Assembly (NCBI GenBank): GCA_030737875.1
Contig: CM060924.1
Location: 150,902,197-150,966,196 of the forward strand
Reading direction: 5' to 3'
DNA length: 64,000 nt
From: Allium sativum
Lineage: Eukaryota > Streptophyta > Magnoliopsida > Asparagales > Amaryllidaceae
Every line of letters starts with the position of its first letter. Positions within the stretch are counted from its first letter, which is position 1. The notes beneath the pieces were generated by a model. That model had not been told where the DNA came from. It was given only the letters and a program-made list of their open reading frames with translations, and searched no databases. Shown here one piece after another: positions 1 to 11,911 of the stretch. A program made the position numbers and the translations under genes.

Positions 1-899
1 TCCACTAACCGTGGACGATATATATTGATTGTGATTGGCGTGAAAATTGGGTGATAGCGAATGGTTGATTATGATTGTTTGTGGTTGAGTATGATGGATT
101 TTGGTTGAAAATATTTGTTTGTGGTTGAAACAAAATTACAATAGTTTGTGGGAAGGAAAAAAATATATTTGTCTGCGTACGAACTAGATTATTGAAATCC
201 CCATTTTCAAAAACCGCGAGGTTTTAAGGTAGAGCGAGGAGCTGTACTTGGGACGGTGCCGGTTTTAATTACTTGTCGTTATGCTGCCGAAATTTTCAGA
301 AATATTCATGTGTTTGAATTATTTTCATATGTTGAAGTATATTCATGTGTTGAAAATTTATTCATGATAGAAATAAATTTCTTAGATAATAAAAATCACA
401 TTTTTATTATGCCTTTGAAGTTTATAGAAAATTCATGATTGAAATAAATTGATTAAACAATAAACTCACATTTTTATTGTAAGGATGACTCACTAAAAAT
501 AACCAAGTGTTGAATAAAGTATTTAAACGATAAAAATATCATTTTGAACACGTATATGAGTCACTGAAAATAGTCATGTGTGAAATAAAATATTTGAACG
601 ATAAAAATATCATTTTTATCACGTATATGAGTCACTAAAATACTCATGTCTGAATACATTTTTATAGGAAATATAAAGTGTTGAAAATAACCACTTGTTG
701 AAATAAATATTTGTGAGTTGAAAATATTATTTTTAACATGTACAGGAAGTGTTAAAAATAACCATGTATGGAAATAAACATTTGTGGGTTAAAAATATAA
801 TTTTTAGCTTAGTTATGCACATATATGCATATGCTAAACAGGAAAATGGATTAGCTGTTGAGTAAAGAATTTAGTTGCATGCCCGACAAATAGGTAAGC

Positions 900-1400
900 C
901 TTAATGAGTTGGCTGCGCAATTTTATTATTATATCAACTCCTGTGAATGCCATTGGATGCGGAGTGCTGGTTATTCTGTGTGAAATCATGAACGTCGCCA
1001 TAGGACAGTAACAATTAATTTAGAACTACGCTACATGGCAAACTTCTTGAAGATATCATACTTCATCATATATCACATAAGCACTTGGAGCTTATGTGAC
1101 GAGGTTGAAGATTTACCATACAAGCGAGAGGCTTGTATGGCGATGACTATATTTCAGGTTGAACCGAAGACAGATATGGAATATATAAACTATAACTGTA
1201 AAATGCTAGATTAATAAAAAAAACCCAAACGGGTCTAGAGTTGACAATAATCACGTCTCTCTAGTTGGTAAGCCACAAAAACTATTTATAGGGTGAAGAA
1301 AATTTATTCTCTGTAGTCATGATCTAAACACACTCCCCTGTGGGCACTAGAATATGTCACTATAAATATGTGTATGCTTTTTAGGATTTTTTGGGTGCCT
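900..1400. other. Segment without counterpart in related LTRs; 59-codon ORF and twin hairpins
   Basis: On either side, A matches a module seen in LARD2 and LARD3: GCCCGACAAATAGGTA at 882 and the ATGGCGAA(G/C)TTTTTCGAAA block at 1447. The roughly 500 bases between them have no visible counterpart there, so they may be an insertion. The segment holds a + strand ORF at 1035-1214 (59 aa, starting MANFLKISYFIIYHIS with a hydrophobic start, ending CKMLD) that I do not recognise. It also holds the two perfect hairpins listed separately. Whether the ORF is real is unknown; a 59-codon frame can arise by chance. Confidence 0.35.
1073..1140. other. Two adjacent perfect 10-bp hairpins
   Basis: The first stem is TCACATAAGC (1073-1082) pairing with 1090-1099, with a 7-nt loop. 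The second is CCATACAAGC (1116-1125) pairing with 1131-1140, with a 5-nt loop. Both stems are perfect and both close on AAGC/GCTT. No function is known to me. Confidence 0.7.
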
Positions 1401-1521
1401 AATACGGCCCAATAAATTTCCAAACACCTCTCCAGGCAAGAGAACTATGGCGAAGTTTTTCGAAATTTAAAGGCGTTAGTGAAATATTTGAAGTGAAAAA
1501 CGATTTTGAAATCGTCGAATG

Positions 1522-1524
<3 letters not shown>

Positions 1525-1552
<28 letters not shown>
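1525..1552. repeat. (TA)14 microsatellite
   Basis: Fourteen TA dinucleotides lie inside the LTR of element A. A similar AT-only run occurs at the homologous place in LARD3 (about 55821-55853). Confidence 0.9.
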
Positions 1553-1555
<3 letters not shown>

Positions 1556-3606
1556 TAAAACGAATCGAGCTGGTGTAGTTCGCGTTTCGAAATCGTAACT
1601 TTAAACGATTATAACGAAAGATCCGACCATCGGATTTTCACGAAACCGGAACCGTTGGGTTCGCTTTTGAGAGATCTTTCCAACGTAATGAACTTTGTTA
1701 AGATCCAACGGTTAAATTTTCAGATATGTGTAAGTCAAATCTGAAGAAAAACGGTGCCAGTGCCACGGCACGACATGAAGCGTCGTCTAATTAATATGGG
1801 CTATTTTTAAATAAATAAAAATAGCGAAAAATCGTTATAAAATATTATAAGTGATATGGAAAGGAAATAAACCGAATTTACTTGGTTTGCTTTATATTTG
1901 ATGGTTGAATGTATTTGATATGAAAATTACATAATGAACTGAAATGTGGATGTCGAATAATTTAACCATGGAAATAATTGATTTGAATTCTAATATACGT
2001 GAATTATTTGAAAAGGCCGAGTTAATTCTCATTTCAAATAATTGGTCGACGATTAGAAGTCAAAGATATGAAGACGGTGCAAGACCGATGATCTTCACAT
2101 CGAATGGATGGCTACTGATGCCTTTGATAGGAGTTGCTTCCTTGAAAGGGTTACAGTGGTGGTTGTCCGGACGTACTTGTTGATCGTTCGGATGTGCGAG
2201 GGTCTCTCTTCTGTATTGGACAGATGGGAGAGGAATAAGGTGCCTCCGGTTTCGTTCAGACCTAGAACGGACTTGCAAATGGGCTGTGTGTCTGGCATTT
2301 GATTTCATTCTGTATGATTGATAGATGTCAGTTGTATGGCATGAATTGCCTGTGTGGCATGCCGAGATGCAGTGATCAAGGCTTTTGTTGAAAAGCAGAG
2401 CCTTGTGGTTGATGATCAAAGCATAGCTTTAATATAGCTAGCTTTGTGTATAGCATTAATTCGCGAGCCTCACAACTCGGTATGAGCCAAAAATGGGAGA
2501 GGACATCAGGGAGGACATGCGTTTCTTTCTAGCTAGAGTTGGTGTCAGTGGTTTACAAGCCCTGACAAGTTTGACCTATGTGGATGTTGGAATGCGAGGC
2601 TCCTCGGTTATATCGGTCGTTACGGGGCCGATGGTCTGGTCGGGATATGACCAGTTTACGCCCATAGGGCGGGGAAACGCATGTTCAACATTTTAATCCA
2701 CTCCGTGTGGACTGGCCGTGACAATCCAAGGGCTTATTTGAGTCTGGGTCCTAAGGGGCAGGCTAGAGCATCTCGAAGTGGTAAGGACTATCTTTTTCCT
2801 TGGTTCATGATGGAAATCCAACTTCCAAATACGACATGGTGCGGTTTTGATTGTAAATATATATGGCGACATGATATATGTTAACCATGACGTGTATGAT
2901 TGATACTTATGATTGAAATTGTTTTTGAAACATTTATGCACTAGTAATAACATCAAATGATTTCATTGTATACGTATCAAGCATATTTTGGCCATTATAA
3001 GGTAAAACTCTATCCTCCGGTTTGCGTTGCATTGTGTGATGGGACTTGAGTCTTATAATGGCTTCATTCTTTTTAAAAAGCATTGCATTGTTTAATGATT
3101 TACATTATTTCATGCACTGGCAATCACTTGAGTAAACCCGTTCCGCGTTAGCGGCGTGGTCCTATGATTTGCCTTACTATTATCGTTTAACCAGTTAAGT
3201 AGATTTCGCATGCCAGTCCCATGACTGACTCGTAGTTTGTTTCACTTGCAAACTTGGGTGCCTTTATTTCTACACGGGCAGCCTTGTATTCAGGTTTTAG
3301 CAGGCTCATTCTGGATAACTATGGAGCTTATGATGGACTTTATCATTTCTATTTTACTGTTTCAGACTTCATTATGTATATTATGTTTGATTCCGCTACA
3401 GACATTTTATATTGAACTAAAACTGTATTTTGTGCTAAGTATGATCCTATTATGCTGTGTAACACGGATGGTTATATTTATCCAGTGTATTTTGATGTAC
3501 ATTATGTGGTGCAATTCTATATTTTTGTTCTGTTGTCATTGTTTATGTGTTATATTCCAAAGATTATCCTTGCCACCATTGTACGGGGGTTTGGGGTCAT
3601 CACACG

Positions 3607-3618
3607 TGGTATTAGAGC
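3607..3618 (+). other. Primer-binding site of element A (mutated)
   Basis: TGGTATTAGAGC differs from the tRNA-iMet complement TGGTATCAGAGC by one C-to-T change. It is followed by TTTGGTTTA, as in LARD3 (TTTGGTTTA at 58676). Confidence 0.8.
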
Positions 3619-3669
3619 TTTGGTTTATCTTAGCTCAGGAATATAACATATTAACGAACTCGTCAGAAA

Positions 3670-3736
3670 TAGAATCAGAAGTATTCTAAGACGAATAACT
3701 CATTATAGATAGGATTAGTAAGGTCCTAGTATGAGT
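3670..3736 (+). other. Conserved leader stem-loops of element A
   Basis: The first stem-loop is TAGAAT (3670-3675), a 7-nt loop, then ATTCTA (3683-3688). The second has lower stem ACTCAT (3698-3703) with ATGAGT (3731-3736) and upper stem TAGGA (3710-3714) with TCCTA (3724-3728). LARD3 has matching structures at 58737-58802, and LARD2 has the second at 29792-29828. Base differences between elements keep the pairing. This is the position, just 3' of the primer-binding site, where packaging and dimerisation signals of retroelements usually lie. That role here is inferred. Confidence 0.6.
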
Positions 3737-3855
3737 ATAGCAGAATAAAATACACCCTAATAGACGCATTCACATTCAAGTATATGTCTCTATGCTTTAC
3801 AACACCTTTTCTGTTAACCTGACACTTTGTCTGCTATTTGCAGACATACTAGAAA

Positions 3856-4155
3856 ATGAGTGGCAGAAACAGAAGAAGTAATACAGAGCCAGATATAGAA
3901 GCTCTATTAAAGAGGTATCGAAATCTGGGTTGATCACAATTCTTGGGCAAAGAATCCATTATTGAAACACAAGCATGGATGCACTCTGCGGAGATTTTTT
4001 TTGAAGGTTTAAAGCTGCGTGATGACCATAAAAGATTATTGGCATCTTGGCTACTCAAAGACGAAGCTTTGTTCTGGTAGGAAACAGTTATTAAGGATAA
4101 TCCAGAAGGTAATATTACCTGGGATAGATTTAAAGATATTTTAAGAGAATGATTT
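3856..4155 (+). pseudogene. gag pseudogene of element A, N-terminal part
   Basis: This is the N-terminal part of the structural Gag polyprotein, which would form the cytoplasmic virus-like particle. Translation begins at ATG 3856 (MSGRNRRSNTEPDIEAL) and shows the retrotransposon-gag pattern: an Ala-Trp helix, then LASWLLKDEALFW, then ITWDRFKDIL. In-frame stops interrupt it at 3931 (TGA at a likely CGA arginine), at 4078 (TAG at a likely Trp) and just before 4155. The first two fit CpG-type or G-to-A decay. The B1 element is inserted right after residue 100. The frame resumes at 17663 with TPPEATERL, as expected for a gag of this type. ATG 3856 is chosen because it lies about 240 bases after the primer-binding site and opens the homologous frame. 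Confidence 0.75.
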
Positions 4156-4200
4156 TGTAACGCCCCGTATTTCTGTTAACACTAAAGTTGCTAATTGAAA

Positions 4201-4340
4201 AATAATAATAAACGTGTAAAGGGGAGATGTATCTAATGTGCATGCAAAAATAATAATAAACGTGTAAAGGGGAGATGTATCTAATGTGCATACAAAAATA
4301 ATAATAAATGTGTAAGGGGGAGATGTATCTAATATGTACG
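4201..4340 (+). repeat. 48-bp tandem repeat, 3 copies
   Basis: Units start at 4201, 4249 and 4297 (AATAATAATAAACGTGTAAA and following). The 3' LTR has four units at about 9837-10030, so the array changed size after or during insertion. Confidence 0.9.
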
Positions 4341-4472
4341 TATTTATATGGATTGACAAATAATGGTAAATGTTGATTAAGAAAGTAATTGTGAACATAA
4401 TTGGCTTCTCTTTAGAACGGACGGCTCTGGTTTAACCTAGCTTCATCAACGGCTCAAATTAACTTGCAACTC

Positions 4473-4480
4473 TATAAAAA
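4473..4480 (+). promoter_or_regulatory. Candidate TATA box of the B1 LTR
   Basis: TATAAAAA lies in CTCTATAAAAAAACC, about 320 bp into the LTR, and recurs at 10159-10166 in the other LTR. A transcript starting about 30 bp downstream would leave a short U3 and more than 4 kb of R-U5. Confidence 0.5.
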
Positions 4481-5406
4481 AACCTAGGTCTCCAACTAAA
4501 TATTCACATGAAAATAAGAACTAAAGCCGCCATGCTGTTAGGTGAGAACTAGAGAGAGCCTCTACTTGAAAGAGACGAACAACAAAGCTAAAATCAAATT
4601 AAAGATTAAAGCTACAACAAATTAAGATCAAAGCAACGTCTTCCCAAAGGAAAGCTTTACAAATTCAGAACCTCAGAACTCAGAAAACAAGACCGTCTTA
4701 CGTTGTAAGTTTAGCTACATTGGTGGAATGCAAAATAAGATGAATATCATGTCTTGCGATGAAATGATAATAGTACGATGCTCGTTATGTTATTAATATA
4801 CGTTTGTGATTTAATTCTATTATCATGTTGAATTGGAATTTATTATGTATGATGTTTGTTATGTTGTATAATATTAATCTATGCCAGTGATTTGATTCTA
4901 TTATTAGGTTGAATTGGAAATTATTTGATAAGTTTATTTATATAAGTATGGACTTGGATTTGTGACATCTTATGAGGATTGTATAATCTATTATGCAAGT
5001 TTATGTTGTAAAGTCATGTGACCAATTGTCAAAATCTATATGTTTATGTTTATGCGAAACATATGCCATATCTCAAGTTCACACTTATCACATGTTGTGA
5101 TTAATTTGCAAGTATGTTGAATCCATGTTACCAAGTAACACATGTGTATGTTGATTAGCCTATGTCACTAACTCACATATACGTATGTTGATTTGTCTAC
5201 GTTGCAAATTAACATATGTATATGGATTAGTTCATATTGCTAATTCTCATGTATGTTGTTAATATAGCCTATGTTAAAAATACACATATATGTTGAATTG
5301 GCTTATAATTGCAAGTTCACACCTATGACATTTTAATGTTCATATTAGTCATTTTGCAAGTTCACCCCTGTAATGTTCATGATGGCTATTTTGCAAGTTC
5401 ACCCAA

Positions 5407-5554
5407 TTATGTTCATATTTATTATGTCATCAATGCCGAAATTATACCATGTCATGTTTATGCTAATTTATGCCAATTTGTTATGTTCATATTTATTATG
5501 TCATCAATGCCAAAATTATACCATGTCATGTTTATGCTAATTTATGCCAATTTG
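5407..5554 (+). repeat. 74-bp tandem duplication in B1 LTR
   Basis: TTATGTTCATATTTATTATG starts at 5407 and again at 5481, with near-identical units. The same duplication is present in the 3' LTR at about 11092-11240. Confidence 0.85.
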
Positions 5555-6059
5555 TGTACATAAATTAGGCTAAGCTTTTAGCCTAATATGTATACCAAAA
5601 ACCATGCAAACGTAAATTAGGCTAAGTTGGTTAGCCTAATGTTAGACGGGGTAACGTTGGGTTAAAAATGGTAATTTTAGGAAGACTGCCATAAATTAGT
5701 CATTAATTACATAAGTGATTGATGGCATAAATGGCGTTAATTATATACATAAATTAATGAGATTTATTGAGAATAAATGTGGCAGTAATTTGAATTTGAA
5801 TAATTTACGTAGATAAAATGTAAATTAGAAAAACATGATTATGCCTAACCCGAGGTTGGATTAAGTTGTGACGTAAACCTGCCCGGACCCGCCCGGCTGT
5901 CCAGTTGTCACAACAATACCTATCCAATGTGAGAGTTTAAGGCAATTGGGCCCAATAAAGACCCGAGGTTAGACTGAGTTGTGGCGTAAGACTGCCCGGA
6001 ACCAACCGACATACATGCAGCCACAACAATACCTGTCTAATGTGAGTTGTTGGTGCTTT

Positions 6060-7290
6060 AATTAATAAAATAAGGCTAAGTCCGGATTGAGAGGGTTAAG
6101 TCAATTAAATTAATACTTAACCAAATTCAACATGCTAACTAAAATTATGGGTGGGGTTGAGTTTAATCTGGACACTTAACCAATTTAATATTTTGACTAG
6201 GTGAGTGGCTAAGGTTAAGCAAATGTTTAACCATTATAACATGATTAACTAGACTAGTGACTGAGGTTAAGTTATTTATAACACTTAACCATAAAAAAAC
6301 ATGTTAGTTAGACAAGTGACTGAGGTTAAGTTAATTAGAACACTTAACCATATAAACATGTTAGTTAGATAAGTGACTGAGGTTAAGTTAATTAGAACAC
6401 TTAACCATGGAAACATGTTAGTTAGACAAGTGATTGAGGTTAAGCAAAATTTGAACTCTTAACCATGATAACATGTTGATTTGACAAGTGGGTTAGGTTA
6501 AGTAAGTTAGAAACACTTAACCGTTGTAACAGGTTAGTTAAATAGATGGTGAGGTTACGATAACACCAGGAGGCAACACTTAACCAGAGTAACATGATAA
6601 GTTGGAGGATTAAGTTAACTGGAATTTATTAATAAAACTTAACCAACTTAACAAAGTTAAGCCAGAATGGGAGGGTTAAGTCCATAGGAACACTTAACCA
6701 ACTTAACATGGTAACAAGACAAGACTTGTAGGGGTTAAGTAACTGAGAATACACTTAGCCAATTTAACATGTTAACTAGACTAGAAGGTGAGGTTAAGTA
6801 AACTAGAACACTTAACCATAATAGCACGATAGATGAACAAGGTTAAGTTAAAGCATGAAGGAGTAATACTTAACCATTAGAACATGTACAGAGGTTAGGG
6901 TTAAGTTAACTAAGGGAAACACTTAACCATTAAAACATGTTAGCTAAACGGATGGGCAAGGTTAAGTTAAAAGGAACACTTAACCAATAAAAGATGAATG
7001 TGTAGGGTTAAGTAATAAGAAATACTTAACCAATATAGCCTGGTTTGTGGTAGGGTTAAGTCAACATGAATTACTGATAACACTTAACCAGTTTAACATG
7101 ACAGATGGATGGGTTAAGTTAACTTGAACTGACTAATGACACTTAACCAATCCAACTTGACGAGGAAAAGAACTAAGTAGTAAACCTTAGTTGGAAAAGA
7201 GCTAAGTAGTAAACCTTAGTTAAGATAACAACGATTCAGGAAACTAAGTGGTAAACCTTAGTTTGGAAAACTAAGTAGTAATTATTAGTA
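6060..7290 (+). repeat. Array of inverted GGTTAAGT / ACTTAACC pairs
   Basis: More than fifteen irregular units, mostly 45-65 bp, each carry GGTTAAGT and, 10-25 bases on, its reverse complement ACTTAACC. The spacer sequences differ but the inverted pair is kept. Three copies in the middle (about 6260-6420) are nearly identical 57-58-mers. The array recurs in the 3' LTR (about 11780-11911 and 15284-16340) and, more weakly, in GypsyB (about 20680-21140 and 34995-35090). Confidence 0.85.
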
Positions 7291-8609
7291 TAACACGAGA
7301 AGGAGCGAACGTCCATCTAATTTTAAAGAAGGCTCCAACGAATTGGGTCACGTAGCCCGAGGCTTCGAGGGGACATGAGGGTACTCTTGGTATCCCTCTA
7401 TGAGGTGGCAGATGATCCTCCTGGGCTCACAGAGGTTAAGCTCTGCGTTAGAAGAACCGAGAGTATGCCTTGGTTACAATACAAGGCAACCTAAAGACTA
7501 GGATGGACCAACGTGATTCGACGAGACCAGTGGTCCTGTGATAGCGACTCGTCGTCTACCTACCATCTTTAGTCAGTCGTAGTACGCATGCGGAAAGGCA
7601 GAGAACTCCCAACAGACCATATACTTGCTATCTAGTTATGGGTGAGGCTGGCCAATAGGAAAGTAGGGCATAGGTGGCAAAAGTACGGGTCTCGCGCTTG
7701 ATTTTTTTGGATTGCCTTTCATTAGTTGAGGGAGGGGTCACGTGGGACCATTACCACTGGTAGAAAAACAGACCTTAGCATCTGCACCGGCAGATATCTG
7801 AAAGCTCTCGACCGAGTTCCGTGTTTCTAGAGTAGCCCTGCCACGGAACTCAGGCCGCACATTACAGGACATGTGCATCTAGACAAGCGATAATGATTCG
7901 CGTTACATACGTGAGGAAAGTCTAGGAACATATTCCACTCTAGGTAGTGTGTCCTAGACTAGAGGGCATCGTTCGACAGGTAGCAAAAAGGGATCACTTC
8001 ACCCCAATCACGGGTTGCCAGTTGATATAAGAATTAGTAGGTTCAGAGATAGAGATTTAAAATGGGGTACGAAAGGATATTCGGTATAAGATACCTTATC
8101 TAGTTCTAAGTTAGACTATTATTCTGACATTCGTCCTGTTCTCACTTTATGCAAGTCATGATCTTTTTATTATTTCTAGACTAGAAATAGAGCTAGGCTT
8201 ACCAGACTTATGTCTGACCCATTTTCCTTTCGTCTTCTGTTCTTCCGTTTCTCCCCCCAGGTAGTCAAGGAGGGAATAGCTCAGGTTAGATTGGACCGTC
8301 ACTCTTCCCAAGCTCGAAGATTCTTTGACAAAGTGCTTTGGATTCTCTTTATCCGCTACTATGGCTGGCTTATGCTACATTGGGGAATATAAATGTGTTT
8401 TTATGCTTCTTTACTTTGTAAGACAAATGATACTCTGATATTGGAAACAATTGTTGTTCAAACTATTTATCAATAAAGTAAAGTTTTATTTTCCCGCTGT
8501 TTTAAATTTTCCTGTCTTGTAATTTATCTGCATCTTTTACCTTAAATGCTCCACAGAACTTAGTGCACTCCCTTTGTGAGTGACACTAACGGATGTGGGG
8601 TGTTACACG

Positions 8610-8621
8610 TGGTATCAGAGC
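8610..8621 (+). other. Primer-binding site of B1
   Basis: TGGTATCAGAGC is an exact 12-base complement of the 3' end of initiator tRNA-Met. It lies two bases after the LTR end (TTACA, 8607). Confidence 0.92.
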
Positions 8622-9583
8622 TGAAGGTTACCGGATCAGATAAAAGATTTGATAAATTAATTTCAAGACGGTTTTAAAAGAAGCGTTTTCAAAAAGAAAA
8701 GTTTTTGGCATATTACCCAAAGCCATATGCACTATCTTTTGATTCTCTGTTTTAGTCCTTATTTCCTTCTTTCTTGAGTCTCTGGGGCTCCTGGCTTTCT
8801 GGGAGGTAACCTCGTCGAAGGGCGAAGTAGTGTCCGACTTCCATCTGTAGCCATAATAGTTTCACATGCAGCTAGTTTTCTTTCAAGCTTTGAAGGGTTT
8901 TCTGTACGATGGAAGCAGTTTCCAGAGATTACCAGCATGATTACACAAGGAAGAGGATGAGGAGTTTTGTTAAGGAGCACAACTCAAGGATGAAGGATTC
9001 ATGGATATGGACTTAGCTCAGGAAGGAGGAAGGAATTATAAAACCTAAGACAGTAAGAAGTAGCTTTTCTGTAGTATAATAGGGCATATAATTAAGGTCA
9101 AGAAACTTCGCAATCGTGAAGTTAAATTAGTTAGGGTACAGGGGAGTAAAGCCCAAGAAGGCACGATATGGGAGAATTGAAGATAAGACACACGTGCCCT
9201 ACTCTTTTCTTAAGGATATACCCTTAATCTCTTTTCTTGGAGTGTTGGGTATACTTGTTCGTAGCTTTTAAGGTATATCCTCTAGGTCGTATCTTCGATC
9301 CTTAGGTAGAAATCCTTTTGGATGAAAACATGTATTTGAAACATGTTATGGTTGATGATTGCAAGTGATTGCTCGTGGATGCATATACATATCATAGGCG
9401 CTAAAACGACTAAGTTACTTTCATATTGCATTTACAAATATGCATCTGTTTATGTATTGATATTTGATATGTTGTCATATGAATGTTGCATTTATATGAA
9501 TGATTGCGCACTCATGTAGAATTGTCAATAGGAAGAAAGATTGCATACATAATGGATTCACGACACTTACATAATTTGCATTA

Positions 9584-9612
9584 AGGTGGTCAACTGAATC
9601 AGTAGACCACCT
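9584..9612 (+). other. Perfect 8-bp hairpin near the 3' end of the B1 interior
   Basis: AGGTGGTC (9584-9591) pairs with GACCACCT (9605-9612) around a 13-nt loop. The homologous GypsyB stretch (about 37355-37375) has a different palindrome, ATCAGGCCTGAT, so a fold-back may be kept while its sequence changed. Confidence 0.5.
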
Positions 9613-9780
9613 GATTTTGCATTAGATAAGGACATATAAACACACCTTGCATATGATCATGAAGCATTAGAAGTCTTTTAAGGACAGTGGACGCTCATGT
9701 TTGATGGTTGAGTAGATGGACATTTGGATGGTAGGATATATGTTCTCCTAGACTTGAAGATTTCGGGCACGAAATCCTTT

Positions 9781-9793
9781 GAGGAGGGGAGAA
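9781..9793 (+). other. Polypurine tract of B1
   Basis: GAGGAGGGGAGAA lies immediately before the 3' LTR. The same tract, inverted, is at 37177-37189 in GypsyB. Confidence 0.9.
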
Positions 9794-11911
9794 TGTAACA
9801 CCCCGTATTTCTGTTAACACTAAAGTTGCTAATTCAAAAATAATAAAAAATATGTAAAGGGGAGATGTATCTAATGTGCATCCAAAAATAATAATAAGCA
9901 TGTAAAGGGGAGATGTATCTAATGTGCATGCAAAAATAATAATAAACGTTGAAAGGGGAGATGTATCTAATGTGCATACAAAAAAAATAATAAATGTGTA
10001 AGGGGGATATGTATCTAATATGTACGTATTTATATGGATTGACAAATAATGGTAAATATTGATTAAGAAAGTAACTGTGAACATAATTGGCTTCTCTTCA
10101 GAACGGACGGCTCTGGTTTAACCTAGCTTCATCGACGGCTCAAATTAACTTGCAACTCTATAAAAAAACCTAGGTCTCCAACTAAATATTCACATGAAAA
10201 TAAGAACTAAAGCCGCCATGCTATTAGGTGAGAACTAGAGAGAGCCTCCACTTGAAAGAGACGAACAACAAAGCTAATATCAAATTAAAGATTAAAGCTA
10301 CAACAAATTAAGATCAAAGCAACGTCTTCCCAAAGGAAAGCTTTACAAATTTAGAACCTCAGAACTCAGAAAACAAGACCGTCTACGTTGTAAGTTTAGC
10401 TACATTTGTGGAATGCAAAATAAGATGAATATCATGTTTTGCGATGAAATGTTAATAGTACGATGCTCGTTATGTTATTAATATACGTTTGTGATTTAAT
10501 TCTATTATCATGTTGAATTGGGAATTATTAAGTATGATGTTTGTTATGTTGTATAATATTAATCTATGCCAGTGATTTGATTCTATTATTAGGTTGAATT
10601 GGAATTTATTTGATAAGTTTATTTATATAAGTATGGACTTGGATTTGTGACATCTTATGAGGATTGTATAATCTATTATGCAAGTTTATGTTGTAAAGTC
10701 ATGCGACCAATTGTCAAAATCTATATGTTTATGTTTATGCGAAACATATGCCATATCTCAAGTTCACACTTATCACATGTTGTGATTAATTTGCAAGTAT
10801 GTTGAATCCATGTTACCAAGTAACACATGTGTATGTTGATTAGCCTATGTCGCTAACTCACATATACGTATGTTGATTTGTCTACGTTGCAAATTAACAT
10901 ATGTATATGGATTAGTTCATATTGCTAATTCTCATGTATGTTGTTAATATAGCCTATGTTAAAAATACACATATATGTTGAATTGGCTTATAATTGCAAG
11001 TTCACACTTATGACATTTTAATGTTCATATTAGTCATTTTGCAAGTTCACCACTGTAATGTTCATGATGGCTATTTTGCAAGTTCACCCCATTATGTTCA
11101 TATTTATTATGTCATCAATGCCAAAATTATACCATGTCATGTTTATGCTAATTTATGCCAATTTGTTATGTTCATATTTATTATGTCATCAATGCCAAAA
11201 TTATACCATGTCGTGTTTACGCTAATTTATGCCAATTTGTGTACATAAATTAGGCTAAGCTTTTAGCCTAATATGTATACCAAAAACCATGCGAACGTAT
11301 ATTAGGCTAAGTTGGTTAGCCTAATGTTAGACGAGGTAACGTTGGGTTAAAAATGGTAATTTAAGGAAGACGACCATAAATTAGTCATTAATCACATAAG
11401 TGATTGATGGCATAAATGGCGTTAATTATATACATAAATTTATGAGATTTATTGAGAATAAATGTGGCCGTAATTTGAATTTGAATAATTTACATAAATA
11501 AAATGTAAATTAGAAAAACACGATTATGCTTAACCCGAGGTTGGATTAAGTTGTGACGTAAACCTGCCCGGACCCGCCCTCCTGTCCAGTTGTCACAACA
11601 ATACCCATCCAATGTGAGAGGTTAAGGCAATTGGGCCCAATAAAGACCCGAGGTTAGACTGGGTTGTGGCGTAAGACTGCCCGGAACCAACCGACATACA
11701 TGCAGCCACAACAATACCTGTCTAATGTGAGTGGTTGGTGCTTTAATTAATAAAATAAGGCTAAGTCCGGATTGAGAGGGTTAAGTCAATTAAATTAATA
11801 CTACACCAAATTCAACATGCTAACTAAAATTATGGGTGGGGTTGAGTTTAATCTGGACACTTAACCAATTTAATATGTTGACTAGGTGAGTGGCTAAGGT
11901 TAAGCAAATGT

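Larger units (their letters stand above)
1..3604 (+). repeat. 5' LTR of element A (left-truncated by the window)
   Basis: The segment aligns by eye, with much divergence, to the LARD3 LTR. Bases 1-330 match about 54280-54570, bases 1560-1720 match 55860-56000 (ATCCGACC.TCGGATT and GGAACCGTTGGGTTCG motifs), and bases 2040-3340 match 57110-58380. The LTR end is taken at 3604 (GGGTCATCACA), two bases before the primer-binding site. This agrees with the related LARD2 LTR ends in CATTACA. The LTR start and promoter are left of the window. No gene was seen; the short open frames inside are not conserved between copies. Confidence 0.8.
4156..8607 (+). repeat. 5' LTR of B1
   Basis: A 4452-bp LTR, TG...CA. 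It contains in order a 48-bp triplicate (4201-4340), a TATA box (4473), an AG|GTGAGA donor-like site (4541/4542), a 74-bp duplication (5407-5554), two roughly 105-bp spaced copies of a CCCGAGGTT.GA block (5848-6055), a long GGTTAAGT/ACTTAACC array (6060-7150) and four AACTAAGTAGTAAACCTTAGT units (7171-7290). An AATAAA at 8472-8477 is a plausible polyadenylation signal. No gene was seen in it. Confidence 0.9.
8608..9793 (+). other. Interior of B1, no pol; gag-leader remnant
   Basis: This stretch of 1186 bp has no long reading frame. The first roughly 300 bp match the GypsyB leader and gag start by eye. Shared blocks include GCACTATCTTTTGATTCTCT (8729), ACTTCCATCTGTAG (8837) and TTTCAAGCTTTG (8881). 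The last 230 bp match the GypsyB end up to the polypurine tract. Everything between, where gag-pol would be, is gone or unrecognisable. Confidence 0.75.

Noticed and set aside
1073..1140. Hammerhead ribozyme or bacterial-type terminator
   Set aside because: No CTGANGA...GAAA core is present around the stems, and no T-run follows them.
6060..7290. Degenerate telomere-like repeat
   Set aside because: GGTTAAG resembles TTTAGGG only loosely. Period and inverted pairing differ, so it is not an interstitial telomere array.
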